64,000 bases of DNA, from assembly GCA_007693915.1 (NCBI GenBank), contig RECS01000135.1, positions 1 through 64,000 of the forward strand, in the 5' to 3' direction. The translations under genes were made by a program, and so were the position numbers. The notes beneath the pieces were generated by a model that saw only the letters and a list, made by a program, of their open reading frames with translations, made no database searches and was not told where the DNA came from. Source of the stretch: Saprospirales bacterium. GTDB lineage: Bacteria; Bacteroidota; Bacteroidia; Chitinophagales; Saprospiraceae. This document shows, piece by piece, positions 8,917 through 17,052 of this stretch; the first letter of the stretch is position 1, and every line of letters starts with the position of its first letter.

Positions 8917-9633
8917 ATGATCCGATTAACCATTTTTTTATTAGTCTTTTTCATTGTAGGAACTCCTACAATTTTTTCCCAAAACCCAGTAAATCCCGGT
9001 TCAGAATGGTCCAAAACCAGACATTTGAATGAGGGGGTAAGTACCTATCAGGTCTTATTTGCCAGATCAGGATGGGAAACACAGCAATCAGGAAAGATGA
9101 TCAGGACAATGCATATTTCCAATGATACACTTAAAGTTATTCGTGAAACTTCAAGGGGGAACATCAAGAGTACGGATACACTTTGGATGGATTATCCCTC
9201 TTTAATCCCTATTGTTTTTCAGTCCCAACAAAAGGATCGCAGAGCAATGTACAAAGTTGAAGGAGAGGATGTGAAAATACATATCGATTTCACCACAGCT
9301 GATGCATTAGACTACTCTCAGCCGGTTGGTCCGGGATTTTTTGATGTTTCCGCATTAGAGCTTGTACTTGGTGGACTCAATCGAAGAGGACTAAGGGATC
9401 GCACCGTTCGTCTTTTTGACCCACAAACCAGCTCGTTTATTAATTTTACGGTCTCAGAAGTAAGCAGAGATCGCATAAAGGATGCCAATGACAACAGACA
9501 AAGGTGCTTTTTAGTAACAGGCAGACTCAACAATGCAGAAGCCTCTTTCTGGGTACACAGAAGATCAGGAGAACTCATTAAATCAAGAATAGAGATGAGT
9601 GGACAGATGGCAATGATATTGCTGAGAGAGTAA
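8917..9633 (+). CDS. exported protein, DUF3108-like; 3' end appears replaced by inserted DNA
   Basis: 238 residues. The signal peptide is MIRLTIFLLVFFIVGTPTIFSQ. The mature part is beta-rich with YQVLFARSGWE, DTLWMDYPSLIPIVFQS and a final FWVHRRSGELIKSRIEMSG strand pair. That last pattern recalls DUF3108-type periplasmic or outer-membrane proteins; the assignment is tentative. Bases 9424-9611 of this gene are repeated perfectly at 13553-13740. The last eight codons here (MAMILLRE) differ by synonymous or conservative changes from the downstream copy (MAMLLLRE). This intact gene is therefore probably a hybrid whose final codons came with the 3.9-kb insert that follows. It starts 23 bp after the secA stop. 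Confidence 0.7.
   Translation: MIRLTIFLLVFFIVGTPTIFSQNPVNPGSEWSKTRHLNEGVSTYQVLFARSGWETQQSGKMIRTMHISNDTLKVIRETSRGNIKSTDTLWMDYPSLIPIVFQSQQKDRRAMYKVEGEDVKIHIDFTTADALDYSQPVGPGFFDVSALELVLGGLNRRGLRDRTVRLFDPQTSSFINFTVSEVSRDRIKDANDNRQRCFLVTGRLNNAEASFWVHRRSGELIKSRIEMSGQMAMILLRE
9424..9611. repeat. left copy of 188-bp perfect direct repeat flanking the AT-rich insert
   Basis: Identical base for base to 13553-13740 (offset 4129), read by eye across the whole block. Both edges are sharp: 9423/13552 and 9612/13741 mismatch and similarity falls away outside. This copy lies inside the intact gene 8917-9633. Confidence 0.95.
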
Positions 9634-9790
9634 TTAAATTATTTTCTCCAAACCAAATTAGTTGCCATCCATGACTTTCAATTTTTCCGCTTGATAATAA
9701 CTGAATCCTGTGCGGGGCTTATAGCTTTAAGGTACAATTTTAAAGCATCTTTTTATCCATAAAAATTATTCAGCAGCAGAAAAACATATA

Positions 9791-9871
9791 ATGAAATATA
9801 AAATTGCCGATACTGTCCTGATAGTGATTTTACTTTTGTTCATATTTCAAATATTGGTGGAACAAAGATAA
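9791..9871 (+). pseudogene. 26-codon fragment resembling the N-terminus of the S41 protease
   Basis: ATG at 9791 to TAA at 9869-9871 encodes MKYKIADTVLIVILLLFIFQ plus VEQR-like residues. The S41 protease at 14002 starts MKYKITGIVLLVISLLFYSF. They share MKYKI and the same run of a membrane anchor, then this copy stops. It also sits downstream of a second version of the gene-8917 tail, in the same order as the native locus. This suggests the insert brought in the equivalent locus of a related strain, truncated here. Short hydrophobic matches can be fortuitous, so this is only moderately supported. Confidence 0.45.
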
Positions 9872-9945
9872 AAAATAATCAGGAAATTACTCTGTTTTTA
9901 ATTTCTATAGAACACCAATTTTCTTAATTAAAAGTTTAATGATTC

Positions 9946-9977
9946 TTTGTCAAATACTTAGACTAAACTTATATTTG
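9946..9977 (+). promoter_or_regulatory. Bacteroidota promoter for the GH16 gene
   Basis: TTTG at 9946-9949, a 20-bp spacer, and TATATTTG at 9970-9977: both boxes of the Bacteroidota housekeeping consensus at the expected spacing. It would give a leader of roughly 90 bases before the ATG at 10074. The GH16 and methyltransferase genes could be read from it as one transcript. Confidence 0.6.
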
Positions 9978-10073
9978 CTAATCTTTTACCCTAAAGCCCT
10001 TTGATTTTATATAAAAACAGATCTATTTAAATATTACAAATAATAATAATTCATTACTTAAGCAAAAATTAAT

Positions 10074-12758
10074 ATGAAAACTTTACTGGAGATTTTTATT
10101 TTATTTTTACTAACTTTTTTCGCTAAAGAATTAAGGACTCAATGCCAATCTGAAATATGCACTTGGCCAAAAGTTTATTTGGCTAGTGGTAATTTAAATT
10201 GTACGGATTGGGAGGTTTCTTTATATGATGATTTTTCAGGTATTGAATTAAATAATGAAATATGGAAAACCCATAGATTTGTTGATACCCATGAAGTCGC
10301 AAGGTTAAATTCATGGGATGAAGAGCAACTCTACATGGATGAAAATGTCACTATCGATAATGGAAAATGCATATTAAAAGGAAAATTTGAACCAGGTACA
10401 ACATGGACAAATCATCAAGGTCAAACATTTACCAGAGATGTTACATCAGGAATGATTGAAACACGGGAAATTTTCAGATTTGCATATTATGAAGCAAAAA
10501 TAAAAAACCCTGGTGGAGGTTGGTGGCCCGCTTTTTGGATGTGGCATCATGATGAAATTGATATAATGGAAATATTTCATGATAAAAGTCTTTTTTTTTA
10601 TAACCTACACACTACAGAGGATGAACTTGGCTGTTTAAATGAGTTTCATTTCAATGTTTCCGATGGAAATTTTTATACATTTGCAGCTGAGTTAACTCCA
10701 TTTTCTCTTACTTTTTATTTGGATGGTACTCCCCTACCAAAAAGGTTTTATCGCTTTTATGATAAAAACGGACAACCTCTTAAGGTTTCATGTGATAATA
10801 CTGAAATTCCCTCTGGCAATTATTATGTTAATCCAGTTTTTCCGCAATCTCGCTCAAGGGGTTTTAGCCCAATTATTAACTTGGCCGTTTTGCCAAAATA
10901 TGGCTTAGGAAGTTGTCAAACTCAAAATCCAAATTGTTTACCTCCTCTTTGTTACGATTGTAGTGGGCAAACTACTTGTGATTGGGGATCACCCTTTGGA
11001 GACAACTGTACATTAGTACATGATTTTCCTGGAATACTTGAAATTGATTTTGTAAAAATCAAAGAGCGTGAATATAAAATCTGTAATTCTCTAATGGTTT
11101 ATGGTTATAACTGTCAAAAAACTGGGATCCATAGGGACCCGATATCATGTTCAAATTTTTATTGTTTAGGGGAAACTGCCAATCTTTATTTAGAGGATAT
11201 AAGTGGATCAAACTGGTTAAGTGAAGTTGAAATACTTTATGTTTTACCATCACTGGATATAGAAGTTTTAACTTTTGACAATCATAGGATTCAATACAAG
11301 CAAAATCACATTGGAGAAGGAAGAATTAGTATAGTTTATTTAAGTAATTGTGGATCTAATACTGTTTTTAATTATTTTTTACCTAGTATTGAAATTAATG
11401 CTGAATTAAAAACAATAACCCCTTGCGAAGGTAAAGCTACGATTGAATTTGAAGGTATTTCTTGCGCTACAAGTCAACTAGATATAATTAGTATAAAATC
11501 TAAAAATAAGTGGGGAAGTTTAAAACCTGTAGTTTTTGAATTTGAAGCAAATAAACTGCACCTTAATTTCAAAGGACAATATTTTATTAGGAAATTATTA
11601 GTTCAAGTGGTAGATAGGTGTCACAATAATTATGTTTTCGAGTTCAATATTCCACCATGCAATGAATGTTGTCCTGAAAATTTTGAGTATGATGGAGTTA
11701 ACTGTTTTTCAGGATTTAATTTTTCAGATGTTAATGGTTTTGTTCATGGTAATAGCTTTTTTACTACCACAAATTGTATGAAGTATCCAGATAATAATTG
11801 TTGTCCACCTGGTACAACTTTTAACGGTATTCACTGCTTCTTTATAGAAATAGAAGTAGGATTTGAAGGGTTCGTTTATGGTAACGGATTTTATACAAAT
11901 ATTAATTGTGAAAAAAACTGTTGTCCGGAAAGTTACACTTTTGATGGGGCAAATTGTCATTCTGGAATAAATTTTGATGCAGAAGTTGTTAATGGGTTTA
12001 TTTATGATGGAATTTTTTATACATCACCTAATTGCAATTATTATATCAATACAAATTGTTGTCCGCCTGAATCTATTTTTGATGGATATAACTGCAACTT
12101 TGGATCAATACCAATAGGATTTGAGGGGTTCGTTTTCGGTAATGGATTTTATGTCAAACCAAATTGTGAAAAATGCTGCCCTGATGGGGCAAATTTTGAT
12201 GGTGCTAATTGTTATTATGGAATTCACTTTATTGAAGGAGAAGGTTTTATTCATAATAATAGCTTTTATACTAAACCTGATTGCATTAATCACACAGAAT
12301 ATGATTGTTGCCCACCTGGATCTGTCTTTGATGGTGCTAATTGTTATTATGAAATTCACTTTATTGAAGGAGAAGGTTTTATTCATAATAATAGTTTTTA
12401 TACTAAACCAAAAGATTGTTTTGAACTTTTCAATCAAAATATTAGTGACCCGATCAATGAGGAGACTGTGGTAAATAAAATCAACTATAATGACAAACAA
12501 ATTCTTTTAAACGAAAATAGTATAAAAATCTTCCCAAATCCCTTTACTGATGCATTGAATATTGAGATAACAAATCTCTTATACCAAGATATTGAGAAGG
12601 TAATAGTTATGACAATAGATGGCACTAAAATTACAAGCATAAAGGGGGACTCAATAAATAGGATAATGACGTTAAATGAAATAAACAATCCTGGGGTATA
12701 CATTATTCAAATCTTTACCAATTATGATATATTTATTTTTAAAGTAATTAAAATTTAG
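10074..12758 (+). CDS. secreted GH16-family glycosidase with six Cys-rich repeats and T9SS type A C-terminal domain
   Basis: 894 residues. A signal peptide covers about residues 1-23. A GH16 (laminarinase/agarase-type beta-glucanase) domain spans about 40-330. Its catalytic signature is E161-I-D163-I-M-E166, preceded by the aromatic WWPAFWMWHHD. GH16 enzymes cut beta-1,3/1,4 linkages of glucans or algal galactans; the substrate here is unknown. Residues 532-782 are six repeats of about 40-46 residues, each starting CCP and carrying FDGxNC, then GFxxGNxFY. The last two repeats are 44 codons apart and nearly identical in DNA (12195-12278 versus 12327-12410, two differences), so the array is still expanding. 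The end (KIFPNPFTDAL from about 818) is a type A T9SS signal. Codon use is far more AT-rich than in neighbouring core genes, supporting transfer. Confidence 0.85.
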   Translation: MKTLLEIFILFLLTFFAKELRTQCQSEICTWPKVYLASGNLNCTDWEVSLYDDFSGIELNNEIWKTHRFVDTHEVARLNSWDEEQLYMDENVTIDNGKCILKGKFEPGTTWTNHQGQTFTRDVTSGMIETREIFRFAYYEAKIKNPGGGWWPAFWMWHHDEIDIMEIFHDKSLFFYNLHTTEDELGCLNEFHFNVSDGNFYTFAAELTPFSLTFYLDGTPLPKRFYRFYDKNGQPLKVSCDNTEIPSGNYYVNPVFPQSRSRGFSPIINLAVLPKYGLGSCQTQNPNCLPPLCYDCSGQTTCDWGSPFGDNCTLVHDFPGILEIDFVKIKEREYKICNSLMVYGYNCQKTGIHRDPISCSNFYCLGETANLYLEDISGSNWLSEVEILYVLPSLDIEVLTFDNHRIQYKQNHIGEGRISIVYLSNCGSNTVFNYFLPSIEINAELKTITPCEGKATIEFEGISCATSQLDIISIKSKNKWGSLKPVVFEFEANKLHLNFKGQYFIRKLLVQVVDRCHNNYVFEFNIPPCNECCPENFEYDGVNCFSGFNFSDVNGFVHGNSFFTTTNCMKYPDNNCCPPGTTFNGIHCFFIEIEVGFEGFVYGNGFYTNINCEKNCCPESYTFDGANCHSGINFDAEVVNGFIYDGIFYTSPNCNYYINTNCCPPESIFDGYNCNFGSIPIGFEGFVFGNGFYVKPNCEKCCPDGANFDGANCYYGIHFIEGEGFIHNNSFYTKPDCINHTEYDCCPPGSVFDGANCYYEIHFIEGEGFIHNNSFYTKPKDCFELFNQNISDPINEETVVNKINYNDKQILLNENSIKIFPNPFTDALNIEITNLLYQDIEKVIVMTIDGTKITSIKGDSINRIMTLNEINNPGVYIIQIFTNYDIFIFKVIKI

Positions 12759-12759
12759 A

Positions 12760-13527
12760 ATGAAAACAGAATCTTATAATCCAGAACAATACTGGTCAGA
12801 AGTTGCAGAAAGAATAAAAATACGAGAAAATGAAGGGACTGAAATTGCTGGTGATGACGAACCGTATTATCGTTACAAAAGAAATGAATTTTTAAAATTA
12901 TTAAAATCAATTAATTTTGAACAAAAAAAAGTTCTAGAAATTGGTTGCGGACCAGGTGGGAATTTAATTGAAATATCCAACCTTAATCCTTCTAAACTTA
13001 TTGGGGTTGATATTTCTTCTGAAATGGTGGATTTAGCAAGAAGGAACCTTCCCGAAAACATTAAAGTGTTAAAAACAAATGGAACAAAACTTGCTTTTCA
13101 AGATAAATCATTTGATGTTGCATTTACAGCCACAGTGCTCCAACATAATACAAATGAAAAAAAATTATTAGAGCTGATTTCAGAAATTTGTAGAGTAAGC
13201 TCAGAAAGAGTATTCCTTTTCGAGAGAATTGAGAAAAATGTACATGGTTCCGAGTTGTGCTTAGGAAGACCTATTTCCTATTATTCTAAAATCATGAATA
13301 AAAATGGATTCGATCTAGTCCACAAAGAACATATCAATATTAGAATAAGTTATTATGTTTGTGGAGCAATAAGAAAACTATTAAATCCAAGAACAAGAAA
13401 AGAGGGACAACCTTTAAATAAAATATCGATAATATTGCAAAATCTAACTTTGCCATTTACAAAGAAGCTAGATAAAATTTTCAAATCTGATTATGATATA
13501 GCAAAGTTAGAATATAAAAAATTATAA
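12760..13527 (+). CDS. class I SAM-dependent methyltransferase
   Basis: 255 residues, starting one base after the GH16 stop, so almost certainly cotranscribed. The Rossmann methyltransferase signature is clear: VLEIGCGPGGNL (SAM-binding motif I, about residues 62-73), LIGVDISSEMVDLAR (motif II acidic residue) and FDVAFTATVLQHN (motif IV). The substrate cannot be deduced. C-terminal residues beyond about 190 are basic and could bind a membrane or a carrier. Composition is as AT-rich as the GH16 gene. Pairing with a secreted glycosidase suggests glycan or lipid modification, but that is a guess from location only. Confidence 0.85.
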   Translation: MKTESYNPEQYWSEVAERIKIRENEGTEIAGDDEPYYRYKRNEFLKLLKSINFEQKKVLEIGCGPGGNLIEISNLNPSKLIGVDISSEMVDLARRNLPENIKVLKTNGTKLAFQDKSFDVAFTATVLQHNTNEKKLLELISEICRVSSERVFLFERIEKNVHGSELCLGRPISYYSKIMNKNGFDLVHKEHINIRISYYVCGAIRKLLNPRTRKEGQPLNKISIILQNLTLPFTKKLDKIFKSDYDIAKLEYKKL

Positions 13528-13552
13528 AGGATTGATCCATTAAATCTTTGTC

Positions 13553-13740
13553 CAAACCAGCTCGTTTATTAATTTTACGGTCTCAGAAGTAAGCAGAGAT
13601 CGCATAAAGGATGCCAATGACAACAGACAAAGGTGCTTTTTAGTAACAGGCAGACTCAACAATGCAGAAGCCTCTTTCTGGGTACACAGAAGATCAGGAG
13701 AACTCATTAAATCAAGAATAGAGATGAGTGGACAGATGGC
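13553..13740. repeat. right copy of the 188-bp perfect direct repeat
   Basis: Identical to 9424-9611. It lies inside the truncated gene remnant 13553-13762 and marks the right end of the AT-rich insert. Confidence 0.95.
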
Positions 13741-13762
13741 CATGTTACTATTACGTGAATAG
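13553..13762 (+). pseudogene. displaced 3' end of the 8917-9633 gene
   Basis: In-frame copy of the last 69 codons of the exported protein at 8917-9633, from TSSFINFT through FWVHRRSGELIKSRIEMSG to MAMLLLRE and TAG at 13760-13762. An in-frame stop (TAA, 13541-13543) lies just before it and there is no start, so it is not expressed as such. Its final eight codons (13739-13762) use different triplets from the upstream gene for nearly the same residues. Since it abuts the S41 protease gene, this is likely the native end of the gene pushed aside by the insert. Confidence 0.9.
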
Positions 13763-14001
13763 GCCTTTTCTGTCAATTTGTTAATTTACAGCAATTAAGC
13801 AATTGTCCGAAGAAAAAAACAATAATCGAGGGACTACCATGTTTAATCAGCATGAACAAAAACCCTGTGGAATGGTAATGCACAGCTATAACCTTTTTTA
13901 TTACCCAAACGTTATTCCTGAATGATTTGAAATTCAGAAAAAGATAGCTATTGCTCAGATGCCAGATCACAGCTGATTATCCAACAAATAAAAATACAAA
14001 A

Positions 14002-15636
14002 ATGAAGTATAAAATAACAGGAATTGTTCTTCTGGTGATCTCTTTACTTTTTTACTCATTCAGCGAAAGGGTTTCTAATTACTTTGAACTCACCAAGAAT
14101 CTGGAAATTTTCACCACCGTATATAAAGAAGTAAACGCTAACTACATAACTGATCTCGATCACAGCAGTTTAATGAAAGCAGGCATTGATGCCATGTTGG
14201 GAACACTGGATCCATACACGGTTTTTGTCTCAGAAAATCAGGTGGAAAGAAGTAGATATATGGCAGAGGGTAGATATGATGGAGTGGGTATGGAGATAAA
14301 AAACGTTAATGAAAATATAGTCGTGGAATTTGTTTACAGTGGTTTTGGAGCTCATGAGGCGGGCATTATGGCAGGCGATATTATTGAAAAAATGGAGGGC
14401 AGGAGTCTAAAAGGGTTTGATGAAGAAGATGTAATGATTTTTATGCGTGGGGCATCAGGTACAAAACTGAATATGGATGTTTATAGACCCCACGATAATA
14501 CGAGTTTCAATGTAGATGTCGAGAGACAGGATGTGAGCGTCCCGAATGTACCCTATTCGGGGATGGTTGCAGATGGAATTGCCTACGTAGCCCTCAGTAC
14601 ATTTACACCCATGTCAGGGCGCAACCTCGCTGCTGCAATGGATAAGTTAAAAAATGAACATGGTGATTTTAAAGGAATCATTCTGGATCTGAGAAATAAT
14701 GGAGGAGGTTTGCTTACCGAAGCCATCAATGTATCTAATCTTTTTATACCTCAAGGCAAGCTAGTTGTATCCACTAAAGGTAATTTAGAACAGTGGAACA
14801 GGTCTTTCAATACCAATAATCAGCCATACGATTTAGAAACACCCCTTGTTGTACTGATTAATGAAAATTCTGCATCGGCATCAGAAATAGTGTCCGGAGT
14901 TATGCAGGATTACGACCGTGGGGTATTAATTGGGCAGAGAACATATGGAAAAGGGCTGGTTCAGAATATGCGTCCTTTGAATTATAATACTCAAATGAGG
15001 ATAACCACATCTGAATATTTTATTCCAAGTGGTCGAGGAATTCAAAACGTCAAGTATGAAGATGGTCAACCGGTCGCTATCCCGGATTCACTTCGTGGGG
15101 TTTTCCAAACTCAAAATGGACGTACAGTATTGGATGGTGGAGGAGTTGCGCCTGATTTAGAAATCCCAAAACCGGAACTACCTGAGGTAGTACAGGCATT
15201 ATTAGACCAAAACCTAATTTTTAATTACGCGACTGATTTTAGACACAGATATGATAGTATTCCTGAACCCGGTGAGTTTACTTTTGACAAATTCGGTGAT
15301 TTTGTTTCCTATGTTGGGAAAAAAGATTTCCATTTTACCCTTGAAGGCGAGACCCTATTAGAGGACTTCATAGCTTCAGCAGAAAGTGGTCTGTACAGCA
15401 ATGATGTACAGAGAGAAATCAGCAAGATAAAAGATGTATTGAACAGGGTAAAAGGAAATGCGCTCTCTAAGCATGAAACGATGATTGTTCGTCTGCTTGA
15501 AGATGAGATCGTTTCAAGATATTATTTCCAAGAGGGTAAAACTCGTCAGAATCTGCTTAGAACTGACGAAATGCAAAGAGCAATAGAATTATTAAACAAC
15601 AGATCTGAATATGATCAAATATTAAGCGGAAAATAA
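14002..15636 (+). CDS. S41-family carboxyl-terminal processing peptidase (Ctp/Prc-like)
   Basis: 544 residues from the ATG at 14002; a TTG at 13951 would only add an unlikely tail. The N-terminus is a single membrane anchor (ITGIVLLVISLLFYSF), so the enzyme faces the periplasm. A PDZ domain lies at about 80-165 (GVGMEIKN, AGDIIEKMEG). The S41 core follows, with the catalytic Ser in SAS292ASEI and Lys in TYGK317G. The 25-residue spacing matches Prc (S430/K455). Such proteases trim C-termini and degrade misfolded envelope proteins. About 150 extra residues follow the core, as in Bacteroidota homologues. Its stop touches the tsaB start, so the two form an operon. Confidence 0.95.
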   Translation: MKYKITGIVLLVISLLFYSFSERVSNYFELTKNLEIFTTVYKEVNANYITDLDHSSLMKAGIDAMLGTLDPYTVFVSENQVERSRYMAEGRYDGVGMEIKNVNENIVVEFVYSGFGAHEAGIMAGDIIEKMEGRSLKGFDEEDVMIFMRGASGTKLNMDVYRPHDNTSFNVDVERQDVSVPNVPYSGMVADGIAYVALSTFTPMSGRNLAAAMDKLKNEHGDFKGIILDLRNNGGGLLTEAINVSNLFIPQGKLVVSTKGNLEQWNRSFNTNNQPYDLETPLVVLINENSASASEIVSGVMQDYDRGVLIGQRTYGKGLVQNMRPLNYNTQMRITTSEYFIPSGRGIQNVKYEDGQPVAIPDSLRGVFQTQNGRTVLDGGGVAPDLEIPKPELPEVVQALLDQNLIFNYATDFRHRYDSIPEPGEFTFDKFGDFVSYVGKKDFHFTLEGETLLEDFIASAESGLYSNDVQREISKIKDVLNRVKGNALSKHETMIVRLLEDEIVSRYYFQEGKTRQNLLRTDEMQRAIELLNNRSEYDQILSGK

Positions 15637-16344
15637 TTGAATCCAAAAGCATCTAATTATAGCAAACCCTTATTATTATCTCTCGAGACCGCAGGGACAA
15701 GTTGTTCTGTTTGTTTATCTGAAGGGACCCACGTTCTATTTGAAATGGAAGAGCATGAGGCCTATCGACACAATGAGTTGTTGGCAGACTTCACTGATCG
15801 TATTTTAAAATTGGCTAAGCTTATGGTAAAAGACCTTGATGCTATAGTCATTAACCACGGTCCCGGGAGTTATACAGGCCTTAGAGTAGGCTTCGCTTTT
15901 GGAAAAGCACTTTCTTATGCTTCAGGTATTCCACTTTATCCGGTTTCAGGGCTGGAAGGCATGGCTACTGAAGCTATTGAATTTAGTACTGCTGATTGGT
16001 ATATTCCAATGCTTGACGCAAGACGTATGGAGGTATATTCTGCGGTATATGATAGTAGCTTAAATTGTATAGATCCCCCGCTTCCTGTAATATTAAGTAA
16101 AGAATTTTTCGAACAAAAAAGGTTTGATGACCAAAAAATATTATTAATTGGGGAAGCCGCAGAAAAGGCAATGCGGTTGGATCCACCTTCTAATTATGAA
16201 TTTTTACCCATTGGGTTAAAGGCTTCTAATTTAATTACCCCTGCACTAAAGAGAATGAAACTTCCTGCGGATGATTCAGCTTACATGGAACCCATGTATT
16301 TAAAGGAAGTAAGAATTACTACTTCAAAGAAAACTCTAAAGTAG
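15637..16344 (+). CDS. tsaB: tRNA threonylcarbamoyladenosine biosynthesis protein TsaB
   Basis: 235 residues. TsaB partners TsaD and TsaE in making t6A37 on ANN-decoding tRNAs. The ASKHA-fold N-terminus is typical: LLLSLETAGTSCSVCL, then INHGPGSYTGLRVGFAFGKAL (about 72-91) and PVSGLEGMA. The start is a TTG directly after the S41 protease TAA; no ATG or GTG is available before the conserved LSLET strand, so TTG is required. The length is normal for the family. Confidence 0.93.
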   Translation: MNPKASNYSKPLLLSLETAGTSCSVCLSEGTHVLFEMEEHEAYRHNELLADFTDRILKLAKLMVKDLDAIVINHGPGSYTGLRVGFAFGKALSYASGIPLYPVSGLEGMATEAIEFSTADWYIPMLDARRMEVYSAVYDSSLNCIDPPLPVILSKEFFEQKRFDDQKILLIGEAAEKAMRLDPPSNYEFLPIGLKASNLITPALKRMKLPADDSAYMEPMYLKEVRITTSKKTLK

Positions 16345-16495
16345 AAAAAAACGTTATGTTTTTGTAAGCTGAAATTCAATAAAATACAGATATATTTTTA
16401 ATGAATTTATATATTTTTTTAGCTCACCACTAAAATTGGTACAGTTTTAGCTTATGGTAATGTGTTTCTGTAATACATTATAAAACCATTTTGAA

Positions 16496-16834
16496 ATGAG
16501 AAAAGATAAAAACGAAAATGTAACCCTTAGAAAAGGGGAAAAAGACATTCACCTCAATTATGCTGATCTGAGAAAAGCTGTTTTAGTACTCAGGGCAGTA
16601 AACCATAAATTGAGACAAAGAATTATTGACCTCCTTGAAGAGAGTCAATCACTTACTGTAACAGACATTTATATTAAGTTGAGACTTGAGCAGTCTGTTG
16701 CATCCCAGCATTTAGCTATCCTGAGGAGGGCCGGAGTGGTTGCTACTGAAAGAGAGGGAAAGTTCATTTACTACAGTCTTGATCGGGACAGATTGGGTCA
16801 AATAAGTCGACTTGTAGAAGAGTTAGCTGGTTAA
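16496..16834 (+). CDS. ArsR-type winged-helix regulator (first of a pair)
   Basis: 112 residues. The ArsR/SmtB fold is read from LRAVNHKLRQRIIDLLEE, then TVTDIYIKLRLEQSVASQHLAILRRAGVV (recognition helix) and the wing EREGKFIYYSLD. The metal-sensing ELCVCDL-type Cys motif is absent; TVTDIYIKL stands in its place and the protein has no cysteine. It therefore probably does not sense metals through the alpha3 site. It lies 218 bp upstream of a clear paralogue. An imperfect dyad (TAATGT ... ACATTA) sits at about 16458-16480, just before the gene, and could be its own operator. Confidence 0.88.
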   Translation: MRKDKNENVTLRKGEKDIHLNYADLRKAVLVLRAVNHKLRQRIIDLLEESQSLTVTDIYIKLRLEQSVASQHLAILRRAGVVATEREGKFIYYSLDRDRLGQISRLVEELAG

Positions 16835-16912
16835 TGTATTACTTTAGTATAGTGACTAAAAGTTGTTGATTCACAAAAGGTTACAATTTTTTTTAAAAGA
16901 ATTTTTTTGTCC

Positions 16913-16955
16913 TAAGCTCTTGATATTCAATGTGATATGTCAAGGGCTTATTTTT
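16913..16955 (+). terminator. intrinsic terminator-like hairpin after the first ArsR gene
   Basis: The arms TAAGCTCTTGA (16913-16923) and TCAAGGGCTTA (16940-16950) pair over 11 positions with one G-U, followed directly by TTTTT (16951-16955). It lies 79 bp after the stop of the first ArsR gene and before the second, suggesting the two regulators are separate units. Confidence 0.7.
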
Positions 16956-17052
16956 ATATGAAAAAAAAATTAAATATTTTCTTTGTCAAATTAAAGAATA
17001 TCCTCATATTTGTCCCCGTAAGGTCATTTTATTATCAAAATTAAGGAAACGT

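Larger units (their letters stand above)
9634..10073. other. 440-bp left edge of the insert: relic plus promoter region
   Basis: No full gene. Contains the 26-codon S41-like relic (9791-9871) and a well-formed promoter at 9946-9977, each listed separately. The rest is AT-rich without features I can name. Confidence 0.5.
9612..13552. mobile_element. 3.9-kb AT-rich inserted segment (GH16 + methyltransferase) between direct repeats
   Basis: The DNA between the two 188-bp repeats carries one secreted glycosidase gene and one methyltransferase gene. It is visibly richer in A+T and in AAT/TTT-type codons than secA or the S41 protease gene on either side. No integrase, transposase or terminal inverted repeat is present. 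The arrangement is what a single crossover of a circular donor, or integration at the 3' end of a gene, would leave. It is called an insert by inference from the duplicated flanks and composition. Confidence 0.65.

Noticed and set aside
12105-12500. Minus-strand frames opposite the GH16 repeats
   Set aside because: Shadow frames created by the in-frame repeats of the glycosidase; the plus frame has signal, enzyme and sorting domains.
9612-13552. Prophage or insertion sequence
   Set aside because: No structural, replication, integrase or transposase gene and no terminal inverted repeats are visible.
13540-13776. Minus-strand open frame over the displaced gene end
   Set aside because: The same shadow frame occurs opposite the intact gene at 9318-9578; it only reflects the duplicated sense sequence.
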